In this document: positions 11,789-19,297 of the stretch, piece after piece
How the letters are laid out: each line of letters opens with the position of its first letter
Position numbering within the stretch: position 1 is the first letter of the stretch
Assembly (NCBI GenBank): GCA_963850995.1
Contig: CAWKNQ010000004.1
Coordinates: forward strand, 1-64,000
DNA from: Gaiellasilicea sp963850995
Lineage (GTDB): Bacteria; Actinomycetota; Thermoleophilia; Gaiellales; Gaiellaceae
Direction: 5' to 3'
DNA length: 64,000 bases
Translations under genes and position numbers: made by a program
The notes under the pieces: generated by a model
Databases searched by the model: none
The model's input: only the letters and a program-made list of their open reading frames with translations
What the model was told of the DNA's origin: nothing

Positions 11789-12853
11789 CTACCCCCGGCA
11801 GAGCAGATCGTCGAGGTAGCGGCCCGCGATCGCCTCCATCCGCCCCGGGTCGACACCGTTGACGGCGAAGACGAACATGCGACGGCCGTCTTGTGAGCCC
11901 GCTGCGAAGGTCATGTAGCCGGGAGTGCCCCCGGTGTTTCCGTAGAACCAGCGGCCGCAAGGCGAGCCGAGCTTGAAGATGCCGAGGCCGTTGCCGTGGG
12001 AGCCCGGAACGATCTGTCGCATCTGGGCCACGAGCGCGGGCGGCACGAGCCGGCCCCGCAGGAGCGCGCCGAAGAAGACCGCCAGGTCACGTGCATTCGA
12101 CACGATCGCTCCGTCTGCCCACGGGCCGCCGAGCCTGTGCAGCGAGACGTCGCGCGGGGTGGAGCCGGTGATGTCGTAGCCGTGCAGCTGGTCGGGCGGA
12201 AGTGGACGTTGCCCGCTCTCGAAGGTGGTTGACGCGAGCCCGAGCGGCGTGAAGATCCGCTGCTCGAGCAGCTTCGCGACACGTCGGTGGGTGATGCGCT
12301 CGAGGATCTCGCCGAGCACGAGGTAGTTCGTGTTCGAGTAGGACGCCTGGCTCCCGGGCCGGTACTCGAGCGGAAGCTTCGCCACCGAGGAGATGAGCCG
12401 CTTCGCCGGAATCACCGCTCGTGGGTTGCGCGCAACGGTGCCGATCCACGGCTCGTACTGCATGTAGTCCGGAATCCCGCTCGTGTGGTTCAACAGCTGC
12501 CTGATCCGGATCTGCCGACCGGCGCGAAGCCGACCCGGGAGGTACCGGTGGACAGTGTCGTCGAGCCTGATTCTGTGCTCGGCGACGAGCTGCATGATGA
12601 CCGTCGCGACGAAGGTCTTGGTCACGCTTCCGATCCAAAATCGGTCTTCCGGCCGGGCCTGCCGGCCGCCGATCCGGGCGTGCCCCGCCGCGACGACGAC
12701 GCGTCGACCATCCTGCTCGACGAGGGTGATCACGGCGGGAACGCTGCTCGTGGCAACGAGCCGGTCGGCGGCCTGCTGCAGCTCTGATTCGGGAGGAGGC
12801 GCCGCTCCGGTCAAGAGAGCGCTTGCGAGAGCGAGGGCTGCGATCGACTGCAC
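11789..12853 (-). CDS. Secreted serine hydrolase, class C beta-lactamase/D-alanyl-D-alanine carboxypeptidase family
   Basis: A 354-residue protein from GTG 12853 with a signal peptide (MQSIAALALASALLTGAAPP). The active-site SxxK is SVTK in WIGSVTKTFVA, the YxN motif is YSNTNYLVLGE, and a late HxG-like position is GNTGGTPGYM. Such proteins hydrolyse D-Ala peptides or esters outside the membrane. The substrate cannot be read from sequence. It is convergent with the OLD-type gene (17-nt gap) and divergent from the ECF sigma gene. Confidence 0.9.
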   Translation of the reverse strand: MQSIAALALASALLTGAAPPPESELQQAADRLVATSSVPAVITLVEQDGRRVVVAAGHARIGGRQARPEDRFWIGSVTKTFVATVIMQLVAEHRIRLDDTVHRYLPGRLRAGRQIRIRQLLNHTSGIPDYMQYEPWIGTVARNPRAVIPAKRLISSVAKLPLEYRPGSQASYSNTNYLVLGEILERITHRRVAKLLEQRIFTPLGLASTTFESGQRPLPPDQLHGYDITGSTPRDVSLHRLGGPWADGAIVSNARDLAVFFGALLRGRLVPPALVAQMRQIVPGSHGNGLGIFKLGSPCGRWFYGNTGGTPGYMTFAAGSQDGRRMFVFAVNGVDPGRMEAIAGRYLDDLLCRG

Positions 12854-12926
12854 GTCACGTATACGCGACGAGAGGGCCGGCCGTTACACGGTTATGTTCG
12901 GCCCGCTCGGCGTGTATGAAGGGCAG

Positions 12927-13514
12927 ATGGCGTCAGACTTCTCGGTCGAGCTCGCACTGCCACTCGCCGCCGGCGAAGGCGAGGCCGAGCTCGTCGCGCG
13001 CGCGCTCAAGGGCGATCACGAGGCCTATGCGAGTCTCGTGCGGCCCCACGAGCGCGTCGCCTACCGCGTCGCGGCCGCGATCACCGGGCGGAATGCCGAC
13101 GCCGAGGAGGCGACGCAGAACGGCTTCGTGAAGGCGTATCGCTCGCTCCATCGCTTCAGGACCGGGGCCACCTTCAGATCGTGGCTGCTCGGGATCGTCG
13201 TCAACGAGGCGCACAACGTGGTCCGAGCCGAACGCCGGCATGTCCGGCTCGGCGCCCGCGCCGCCGAGCAGCACCGGACAGCCGTCGCCGGCGCGGACGA
13301 AGCGGTGCTGGCGCGCGACGAGGTCGAAACGGTGCTAAGCGCCCTCGGGCGGCTGTCCGAGGCCGATCGCCTGACATTTGCTCTCCGCTATTTCGCCGAG
13401 TTGCCCGACAGCGAGGCGGCCGCGCTCGCCGGCACGTCGCAGGAGGCGTACCGCGTGCGGCTCATGCGGGCGCGCCGGCGGCTCCGAGCTCTACTGGACG
13501 AAGCCGATGACTGA
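12927..13514 (+). CDS. ECF-family RNA polymerase sigma factor
   Basis: About 195 residues. Region 2 is seen in LVARALKGDHEAYASLVRPH and GRNADAEEATQNGFVKAYRS, with FRSWLLGIVVNEAHN at its end. Region 4 (LGRLSEADRLTFALRYFAEL, then AALAGTSQEAYRVRLMRARR) has the helix-turn-helix that contacts the -35 box. ATG 12927 is preceded by AAGGG; an in-frame ATG at 12894 is possible. Its stop overlaps the start of the next gene by 8 nt (ATGACTGA), the standard sigma/anti-sigma arrangement. Confidence 0.93.
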   Translation: MASDFSVELALPLAAGEGEAELVARALKGDHEAYASLVRPHERVAYRVAAAITGRNADAEEATQNGFVKAYRSLHRFRTGATFRSWLLGIVVNEAHNVVRAERRHVRLGARAAEQHRTAVAGADEAVLARDEVETVLSALGRLSEADRLTFALRYFAELPDSEAAALAGTSQEAYRVRLMRARRRLRALLDEADD

Positions 13515-14190
13515 GCGCGAGCTCGAGCTGCGCCTGCAGGCCGCTGCCCGCGCGCTCGACGCGGACGCGCCGGCTTTCGACCCTGCTCGTCTTCGCCGCG
13601 CACCGCGAAGGCGCCTCCGAACCACCGCCGTCGCATTCGTGGCCGTCGCAGCCCTCGGTGTCGCAGCCGCGCCGGGAGCGATCTCCGGGCTGAGGAGCCT
13701 CTTCGGCGTCGACGAGGTGACGGAGCTGGGCCCGGTGCCGGACGGAGTCGCCGCTCCCTTCGAGGGCAGGCAGGTCTCGCCGGAGACCGTTGCGGCGCTC
13801 TCGCCGTTCCAGGTGAGGCTGATCTCCTCGCTCGGCGCACCGGACGCGGCGTATGTGCGAGACGACATCGCGGGCGGGATGGTCACGATCAGGTACGGCC
13901 CGATGCTGCTGACCCAGTGGCCGGAAGCCGACGTCGACGCGCGCATCGCGATCGTCCCGGCGAGCGGCGTGGCCGAGAACGTCGAGGTCGGAAGCCTGCC
14001 CGCCCTCTGGATCGAGGGCACCGCACGCGGCACGTTCACGCTGGTAGGGGCCGACGGGACCATCCACCGCGAGCGCTTCGACGTCGGTGCCGGCGCGCTG
14101 CTCTGGAAAGCCGACGGGATGGCGTTCCTCCTCCAGGGCCCGGCGTCGAGGGACGAGGCGACATCGATCGCCGCCCGGGTCGACCCCTAG
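13507..14190 (+). CDS. Probable membrane-anchored anti-sigma factor
   Basis: A 227-residue protein with a short cytoplasmic N-terminus (MTERELELRLQAAARALD), one transmembrane helix (TTAVAFVAVAALGVAAAPGA) and an extracytoplasmic domain of about 175 residues. No zinc-binding HxxxCxxC is visible. The assignment rests on topology and on the 8-nt overlap with the upstream ECF sigma gene. It would hold the sigma factor at the membrane until an envelope signal arrives. An intrinsic terminator follows at once. Confidence 0.75.
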   Translation: MTERELELRLQAAARALDADAPAFDPARLRRAPRRRLRTTAVAFVAVAALGVAAAPGAISGLRSLFGVDEVTELGPVPDGVAAPFEGRQVSPETVAALSPFQVRLISSLGAPDAAYVRDDIAGGMVTIRYGPMLLTQWPEADVDARIAIVPASGVAENVEVGSLPALWIEGTARGTFTLVGADGTIHRERFDVGAGALLWKADGMAFLLQGPASRDEATSIAARVDP

Positions 14191-14214
14191 ACCCCACACG
14201 GGGTCTTCGGTTTT
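14190..14214 (+). terminator. Rho-independent terminator after the sigma/anti-sigma operon
   Basis: A GACCCC/GGGGTC stem with a four-base ACAC loop begins at the last base of the anti-sigma stop codon and is followed by TTCGGTTTT. It ends the two-gene operon just before the truncated ATPase gene. Confidence 0.8.
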
Positions 14215-14246
14215 CGTCGCCACCTCTGTCACGATCGTCGAGGATC

Positions 14247-14366
14247 GTGCTCGACATCGTCGGCAGAGACGAAGAGCTTGCGGCCCTTCACGGCTTCATC
14301 GACGAAGCGCTCGAAGGGCCGTCCGCGCTCGTGCTGGAGGGCGAGGCGGGCATCGGAAAGTCGACG
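14247..14366 (+). pseudogene. N-terminal scrap of a LuxR-type AAA ATPase regulator
   Basis: GTG 14247 opens a frame reading DIVGRDEELAALHGFIDEAL and the P-loop EGEAGIGKST, the start of the AAA_16 module of large ATP-binding LuxR regulators (compare 50627-53389). Coding similarity stops dead at about 14366, where the first copy of the 2.46 kb duplication begins; the open frame goes on to 14444 in unrelated sequence. The remaining roughly 850 residues are absent, so this is a truncated remnant created by the same rearrangement. Confidence 0.7.
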
Positions 14367-14544
14367 GCGACGCCGTCGCCGCGCTGGAGCCGTTCTCCAC
14401 CGGCGGGGGTTACCGCAACTTCCCGGGCTTTTTTGAGGAGGTGAGGAGCTGCTCCGCGCCTCGTACGGCGAGCGCAACTACGAGCGCCTGGTGGAGCTGA
14501 AGCGCAAGTACGACCCGGACGGGCTCTTCGTCGGCCGGCGCTAG
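14367..14544 (+). pseudogene. 3' scrap of a FAD-linked oxidase (BBE domain), copy 1, frameshifted
   Basis: This encodes the end of a berberine-bridge-type oxidase. AVAALEPFSTGGGY leads to NFPGFF, then, after a one-base loss against copy 2 (GAGGAGGTGAGG versus GAGGAGGGTGAGG), the other frame gives YERLVELKRKYDPDGLFVGR and TAG 14542. The FAD-binding part is missing. A complete member of the family lies nearby on the opposite strand at 20151-21554, but it ends differently (RLNQNIEP), so this scrap comes from another gene. Confidence 0.75.
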
Positions 14545-14548
14545 GGCG

Positions 14549-14578
14549 GCCCGGCGGCACAATGTTGTCTCGCCGGGC
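14549..14578. terminator. Hairpin between oxidase scrap and small secreted protein, copy 1
   Basis: GCCCGGCG at 14549-14556 pairs with CGCCGGGC at 14571-14578 around a 14-nt loop. It lies between convergent reading frames and could act on either strand. There is no T tract. Confidence 0.55.
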
Positions 14579-14620
14579 CCCCGCCGCAGGCGCGCCCCGT
14601 CGGTGCCGCTCGAACGGACG

Positions 14621-14911
14621 TCAGCTGCAGGCCATGTCCACGGCGGCTCGGTAGTAGCCGCCCGGGTTGGCCTCGTACGGGACAAACCACACAGCCGGCT
14701 CGCCGACGACGGTGCAGGTGAACAGCCCGTCGCCCTCGGCGGAGATCTCGGCGTCGGCGATCGCCTTGTTGATCGCTTTTGCGGGCGTCGAGCCAATGGC
14801 ACAGCCGCCGTAGAGCGGGCTCGCCCATACGACCCCTGCCAGGACAAGCACGGCGACTCCCGTCACCACTGCGACGATGGTTGCACGAAGAGTCCGTGTA
14901 CGGGCTCTCAT
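14621..14911 (-). CDS. Small secreted protein, copy 1
   Basis: Ninety-six residues from ATG 14911, with GAAAGGAGA upstream. A signal peptide or N-terminal anchor (TIVAVVTGVAVLVLAGVVWA) precedes a mature part of about 65 residues with Cys in YGGCAIGS, LFTCTVV and the C-terminal DMACS. No family is recognised. The predicted protein is identical to copy 2 at 17086-17376, while flanking DNA has diverged slightly. It may act in the envelope or outside the cell. Confidence 0.75.
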   Translation of the reverse strand: MRARTRTLRATIVAVVTGVAVLVLAGVVWASPLYGGCAIGSTPAKAINKAIADAEISAEGDGLFTCTVVGEPAVWFVPYEANPGGYYRAAVDMACS

Positions 14912-15036
14912 CACGAGTCTCCTTTCTCGCGCGCGGTCATGAGGGACTACGAACGGAGCGGACGCGATGGATTGGCGACGGCCAAGGGCCTGTGCACGAC
15001 GACGCGCCGCCGGATCATGCGGCGTATTCTCGCGCA

Positions 15037-15654
15037 GTGGAGTTCGAGGAGCTTCTGAAGCGCCGCCGCATGGTGCGCGCGTACGACCCCAAGCCGGTCT
15101 CGCGCGAGACGCTCGAACGCATCGTCGGCACGATCCGCCGTGCACCGAGCGCCGGATTCAGCCAGGGCCAGCGGCTGGTGGTCGTCGCGGAACCGGAGCG
15201 GCGCCGGGCCATCGCCGAGGCAGTCGAGGAGAATTTCTACGTCGAGCAGGGCTTCGCGCCCTGGATCAGTGGCGCCGCCGCACTCGTCGTCGTCTGCACG
15301 CGCGAGGACGACTACCACGACCGCTATCTGCAGCCCGACAAGCTCCAGGAGGGCGAGGAGATCGCTTGGCCGGTTCCTTACTGGTACGCCGACGCGGGCG
15401 CAGCAGCGATGCTCATCATGCTCGCCGCGATTGACGAGGGCCTCGCCGCGGGCGTGTTCGGGATTCCAGCCGAACGAATGGAACGAGTACGCGAGCTGTT
15501 GGAGCTCCCAGGTGACGTCGCAATCGTCGAGGTGATCACGCTCGGGTTTCCCGCCGAGGATCCAGCCTCCGATCGCCTGTCGAGCCGGGCGACGCGTCCC
15601 CGCAGGGCTCTCGACGAGATCGTGCGCTGGGAAAGCTGGCCTAGCGGGTCCTAA
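15037..15654 (+). CDS. Nitroreductase family protein, copy 1 (intact)
   Basis: About 205 residues from GTG 15037. The N-terminus FEELLKRRRMVRAYDPKPVS and then IRRAPSAGFSQGQRLVVV is the FMN-binding start of the nitroreductase fold. PYWYADAGAAAMLIMLAAID and the C-terminal RRALDEIVRWESW complete it. Such flavoenzymes reduce nitro groups, quinones or flavins with NAD(P)H. The cofactor could be F420 or FMN. It is convergent with the protease gene, with a hairpin between them. In copy 2 the same gene is frameshifted at its end. Confidence 0.85.
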   Translation: MEFEELLKRRRMVRAYDPKPVSRETLERIVGTIRRAPSAGFSQGQRLVVVAEPERRRAIAEAVEENFYVEQGFAPWISGAAALVVVCTREDDYHDRYLQPDKLQEGEEIAWPVPYWYADAGAAAMLIMLAAIDEGLAAGVFGIPAERMERVRELLELPGDVAIVEVITLGFPAEDPASDRLSSRATRPRRALDEIVRWESWPSGS

Positions 15655-15693
15655 CGACTGGACCGTCTTCGCCGACCAAACCACCCGGACCGC

Positions 15694-15720
15694 CGGAGGC
15701 CCGCTCGGTGCGGGCCTCCG
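15694..15720. terminator. Bidirectional hairpin between nitroreductase and protease, copy 1
   Basis: CGGAGGCCCG and CGGGCCTCCG form a perfect 10-bp stem around a 7-nt loop, between the 3' ends of two convergent genes. The same hairpin is kept in copy 2. Confidence 0.75.
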
Positions 15721-15762
15721 CGAAACTGCTTTGGGAATGAGCGCGTTCGCTGGATGCGACGC

Positions 15763-16721
15763 CTAGGAGCCGAACCGGTCGTCAACGCAAGCCGCGACGG
15801 CGCCGGCACCTCCCGAGACCCTTGCGCATGCGATGAAATCGAAGGCTTCCTGACGGCTGAAACCTGGTCCAGTATTCGTTGCCCTACACGGGAAATCACC
15901 GCCGGAGACGAGAGATACTTGAACGCGGCCGAGGCGCTGATCCTCATAGAAGATCGGGCCGCCGGAGTCGCCATTACAGGTTCCCGCTTCACCTTTTGCG
16001 ATGTTCATCGAAAGCCGAAGCACGTCATTGATGGGGTTGTGCGCGTTGTACGTCAGACCATCAGCGATATAGCGAATGAGAAATGTTGAGTTATTGGCTC
16101 CGGACGGATTGGCGGGTCCGGTTTCTTGACCCGGAATCGGAAACTTCTCACCGGTTCCATAACCGACTGCCGTGAACGAAAGAGTCTGTGTGGGAGTGCT
16201 CACGCCAGCGATCAGACCTGACAAGTAATCCGGGGTTGGAGCCACTTGAACAGGCGTTAGCGCACCCCAGCGCTCGAAGACCGTCTGGCCGACGGCATTT
16301 TCGGCACTCGCGGAGAAGACGACCAACCCGTAGTCGAACTTCTCGAAGGGCGCATCCTTCGCAGGGAAGCTGATCGGGACTCCGCCCCTGACGTAGAAGG
16401 TCGCGTTCGTGGTTGTGCCACCGACCTGATTGTTCTGGTCGAACGACACCCCAACGGAATTGATCGCTCCTGCTGCGATCGCGCCCGCCCAGGAATCGGT
16501 GCAATGCGCGGCAGACAGGATCACGACCTTCTCGGCATCGCGGTGGAGCAGACTGCCGCTGCAACTGATGCGGGCGAGATTCTGCGCCTCGACGATCCCC
16601 CTCACCGAAGCAACATTCGGGTACTCGTTGTTCACGTCCGGCCGGCCGAAGGTGATCGCGCCGGCACCCGCCGACATCACCAAACCGACAACAGCGAACA
16701 ACCCTACGACGTTGTTCTCAT
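15763..16721 (-). pseudogene. Secreted trypsin-like serine protease, copy 1, with a lesion in the signal peptide
   Basis: The mature enzyme is intact: His in LSAAHCTDS, Asp in KFDYGLVVF and Ser in CNGDSGGPIF, with a C-terminal pair of cysteines. It would be exported and cleave proteins outside the cell. The start differs from copy 2: ATG 16721 is followed by only 17 nt, rather than 18, before the shared TTGTTCGCTG, so the ATG frame stops at TAG within six codons. Translation could only begin at TTG 16701, leaving a shortened signal peptide (FAVVGLVMSAGAGA). The upstream GGGGGGAG site is kept. Confidence 0.75.
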
Positions 16722-16830
16722 ACGACTCCCCCCTTCCGTCTCGTTTGGTACAGATGCTGACAGGCTTTCGACGATGACGAAGGGCAGTGGCCCCAGGGAG
16801 GACTATACAAAGCGACTAGTCTGAAGGCGC

Positions 16831-17009
16831 GCGACGCCGTCGCCGCGCTGGAGCCGTTCTCCACCGGCGGGGGTTACCTCAACTTCCCGGGCTTTTTTGA
16901 GGAGGGTGAGGAGCTGCTCCGCGCCTCGTACGGCGAGCGCAACTACGAGCGCCTGGTGGAGCTGAAGCGCAGGTACGACCCGGACGGGCTCTTCGTCGGC
17001 CGGCGCTAG
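16831..17009 (+). pseudogene. 3' scrap of a FAD-linked oxidase (BBE domain), copy 2
   Basis: In one open frame it reads RDAVAALEPFSTGGGYLNFP, then EGEELLRASYGERNYERLVE and RYDPDGLFVGRR, ending at TAG 17007. This is the C-terminal BBE segment of berberine-bridge-type oxidases without the FAD domain or a start. It is not frameshifted here, unlike copy 1. Confidence 0.75.
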
Positions 17010-17013
17010 GGCG

Positions 17014-17043
17014 GCCCGGCGGCACAATGTTGTCTCGCCGGGC
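17014..17043. terminator. Hairpin between oxidase scrap and small secreted protein, copy 2
   Basis: GCCCGGCG at 17014-17021 pairs with CGCCGGGC at 17036-17043. It is identical to the hairpin in copy 1. Confidence 0.55.
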
Positions 17044-17085
17044 CCCCGCCGCAGGCGCGCCCCGTCGGCGCCGCTCGAACGGACG

Positions 17086-17376
17086 TCAGCTGCAGGCCAT
17101 GTCCACGGCGGCTCGGTAGTAGCCGCCCGGGTTGGCCTCGTACGGGACAAACCACACAGCCGGCTCGCCGACGACGGTGCAGGTGAACAGCCCGTCGCCC
17201 TCGGCGGAGATCTCGGCGTCGGCGATCGCCTTGTTGATCGCTTTTGCGGGCGTCGAGCCAATGGCACAGCCGCCGTAGAGCGGGCTCGCCCATACGACCC
17301 CTGCCAGGACAAGCACGGCGACTCCCGTCACCACTGCGACGATGGTTGCACGAAGAGTCCGTGTACGGGCTCTCAT
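17086..17376 (-). CDS. Small secreted protein, copy 2
   Basis: Ninety-six residues from ATG 17376, identical to copy 1 in predicted protein, with the same GAAAGGAGA site, hydrophobic N-terminus and three cysteines. No family is recognised. Full identity, when neighbouring genes in the repeat have drifted, suggests selection or gene conversion. Confidence 0.75.
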   Translation of the reverse strand: MRARTRTLRATIVAVVTGVAVLVLAGVVWASPLYGGCAIGSTPAKAINKAIADAEISAEGDGLFTCTVVGEPAVWFVPYEANPGGYYRAAVDMACS

Positions 17377-17501
17377 CACGAGTCTCCTTTCTCGCGCGCG
17401 GTCATGAGGGACTACGAACGGAGCGGACGCGATGGATTGGCGACGGCCAAGGGCCCGTGCACGACGACGCGGCGCCGGATCATGCGGCGTATTCTCGCGC
17501 A

Positions 17502-18110
17502 GTGGAGTTCGAGGAGCTTCTGAAGCGGCGCCGCATGGTGCGCGCGTACGACCCCAAGCCGGTCTCGCGCGAGACGCTCGAACGCATCGTCGGCACGATC
17601 CGCCGTGCACCGAGCGCCGGATTCAGCCAGGGCCAGCGGTTGGTGGTCGTCGCGGAACCGGAGCGGCGCCGGGCCATCGCCGAGGCAGTCGAGGAGAATT
17701 TCTACGTCGAGCAGGGCTTCGCGCCCTGGATCAGTGGCGCCGCCGCGCTCGTCGTCGTCTGCACGCGCGAGGACGACTACCACGACCGCTATCGGCAGCC
17801 CGACAAGCTCCAGGAGGGCGAGGAGATCGCATGGCCGGTTCCTTACTGGTACGCCGACGCGGGCGCAGCGGCGATGCTCATCTTGCTCGCCGCGATCGAC
17901 GAGGGCCTCGCCGCGGGCGTGTTCGGGATTCCAGCCGAACGAATGGAACGAGTACGCGAGCTGCTGGAGCTCCCAGGTGACGTCGCAATCGTCGAGGTGA
18001 TCACGCTCGGGTTTCCCGCCGAGGATGCCAGCCTCCGATCGCCTGTCGAGCCGGGCGACGCGTCCCCGCAGGGCTCTCGACGAGATCGTGCGCTGGGAAA
18101 GCTGGCCTAG
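17502..18110 (+). CDS. Nitroreductase family protein, copy 2, altered C-terminus
   Basis: Identical to copy 1 over nearly all of its length, apart from a few substitutions such as Leu to Arg in DRYRQPDK. An extra T at about 18027 (GAGGATGCC against GAGGATCC) then shifts the frame. The last 30 residues become an unrelated tail ending ALGKLA, in place of the conserved RRALDEIVRWESW. The lost segment is at the surface end of the fold, so some function might remain. Copy 1 is the likelier working gene. Confidence 0.75.
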   Translation: MEFEELLKRRRMVRAYDPKPVSRETLERIVGTIRRAPSAGFSQGQRLVVVAEPERRRAIAEAVEENFYVEQGFAPWISGAAALVVVCTREDDYHDRYRQPDKLQEGEEIAWPVPYWYADAGAAAMLILLAAIDEGLAAGVFGIPAERMERVRELLELPGDVAIVEVITLGFPAEDASLRSPVEPGDASPQGSRRDRALGKLA

Positions 18111-18160
18111 CGGGTCCTGAACGACTGGACCGTCTTCGCCGACCAAACCACCCGGACCGC

Positions 18161-18187
18161 CGGAGGCCCGCTCGGTGCGGGCCTCCG
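18161..18187. terminator. Bidirectional hairpin between nitroreductase and protease, copy 2
   Basis: CGGAGGCCCG and CGGGCCTCCG form the same 10-bp stem as at 15694-15720, between convergent genes. Confidence 0.75.
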
Positions 18188-18229
18188 CGAAACTGCTTTG
18201 GGAATGAGCGCGTTCGCTGGATGCGACGC

Positions 18230-19189
18230 CTAGGAGCCGAACCGGTCGTCAACGCAAGCCGCGACGGCGCCGGCACCTCCCGAGACCCTTGCGCATGCGA
18301 TGAAATCGAAGGCTTCCTGACGGCTGAAACCTGGTCCAGTATTCGTTGCCCTACACGGGAAATCACCGCCGGAGACGAGAGATACTTGAACGCGGCCGAG
18401 GCGCTGATCCTCATAGAAGATCGGGCCGCCGGAGTCGCCATTACAGGTTCCCGCTTCACCTTTTGCGATGTTCATCGAAAGCCGAAGCACGTCATTGATG
18501 GGGTTGTGCGCGTTGTACGTCAGACCATCAGCGATATAGCGAATGAGAAATGTTGAGTTATTGGCTCCGGACGGATTGGCGGGTCCCGTCTCTTCACCCG
18601 GAATCGGAAACTTCTCACCGGTTCCATAACCGACTGCCGTGAACGAAAGAGTCTGTGTGGGAGTGCTCACGCCAGCGATCAGACCTGACAAGTAATCCGG
18701 GGTTGGAGCCACTTGAACAGGCGTTAGCGCACCCCAGCGCTCCAAGACCGTCTGGCCGACGGCATTTTCGGCACTCGCGGAGAAGACGACCAACCCGTAG
18801 TCGAACTTCTCGAAGGGCGCATCCTTCGCAGGGAAGCTGATCGGGACTCCGCCCCTGACGTAGAAGGTCGCGTTCGTGGTTGTGCCACCGACCTGATTGT
18901 TCTGGTCGAACGACACCCCAACCGAATTGATCGCTCCTGCTGCGATCGCGCCCGCCCAGGAATCGGTGCAATGCGCGGCAGACAGGATCACGACCTTCTC
19001 GGCATCGCGGTGGAGCAGACTGCCGCTGCAACTGATGCGGGCGAGATTCTGCGCCTCGACGATCCCTCTCACCGAGGCAACATTCGGGTACTGGTTGTTC
19101 ACGTCCGGCCGGCCGAAGGTGATCGCGCCGGCACCCGCCGACATCACCAAACCAACAACAGCGAACAAGCCTACGATTGTTGCTTTCAC
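18230..19189 (-). CDS. Secreted trypsin-like serine protease, copy 2 (intact)
   Basis: The 319-residue protein starts at GTG 19189, preceded by GGGGGGAG. The signal peptide VKATIVGLFAVVGLVMSAG ends near AGA-ITFG. The catalytic triad is His in LSAAHCTDS, Asp in KFDYGLVVF and Ser in CNGDSGGPIF (chymotrypsin fold, S1 family). The region around the Asp departs from the usual DIALL form. It would be exported and act as an extracellular endopeptidase. Copy 1 has the same mature sequence but a damaged start, so this is the expressed form if only one is. Confidence 0.88.
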   Translation of the reverse strand: MKATIVGLFAVVGLVMSAGAGAITFGRPDVNNQYPNVASVRGIVEAQNLARISCSGSLLHRDAEKVVILSAAHCTDSWAGAIAAGAINSVGVSFDQNNQVGGTTTNATFYVRGGVPISFPAKDAPFEKFDYGLVVFSASAENAVGQTVLERWGALTPVQVAPTPDYLSGLIAGVSTPTQTLSFTAVGYGTGEKFPIPGEETGPANPSGANNSTFLIRYIADGLTYNAHNPINDVLRLSMNIAKGEAGTCNGDSGGPIFYEDQRLGRVQVSLVSGGDFPCRATNTGPGFSRQEAFDFIACARVSGGAGAVAACVDDRFGS

Positions 19190-19297
19190 ACCACTCCCCC
19201 CTTCCGTATCGTTTCGTACAGATGCTGACAGGCTTTCGACGATCACGACGGGCAGATGCCCCAGGGCGGGAGCTTCGGAGCGACTAGTCTGCCGCGC

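Larger units (their letters stand above)
14367..16823. repeat. Direct tandem duplication, copy 1 (about 2.46 kb)
   Basis: This block is repeated almost base for base at 16831-19291. The offset between copies is 2464 nt at the left end, 2465-2467 inside and 2468 at the right end, so only a few indels separate them. Both copies start at GCGACGCCGTCGCC and end at GCGACTAGTCTG. Each holds a FAD-oxidase 3' scrap, a small secreted protein, a nitroreductase and a trypsin-like protease. The last 80 nt or so, next to the protease start, is the most diverged part. Confidence 0.93.
16831..19291. repeat. Direct tandem duplication, copy 2 (about 2.46 kb)
   Basis: This is the second copy of 14367-16823; the two are separated by only 7 nt. 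It ends at GCGACTAGTCTG (19280-19291), just before the GTG start of the 2OG-oxygenase gene. It differs from copy 1 by scattered substitutions and a few indels. These leave the oxidase scrap and the protease intact here but break the nitroreductase end. Confidence 0.93.

Noticed and set aside
14367..19291. A composite transposon or integrated element as the cause of the duplication
   Set aside because: No transposase, integrase, terminal inverted repeats or target-site duplication are visible; a simple tandem duplication explains the layout.
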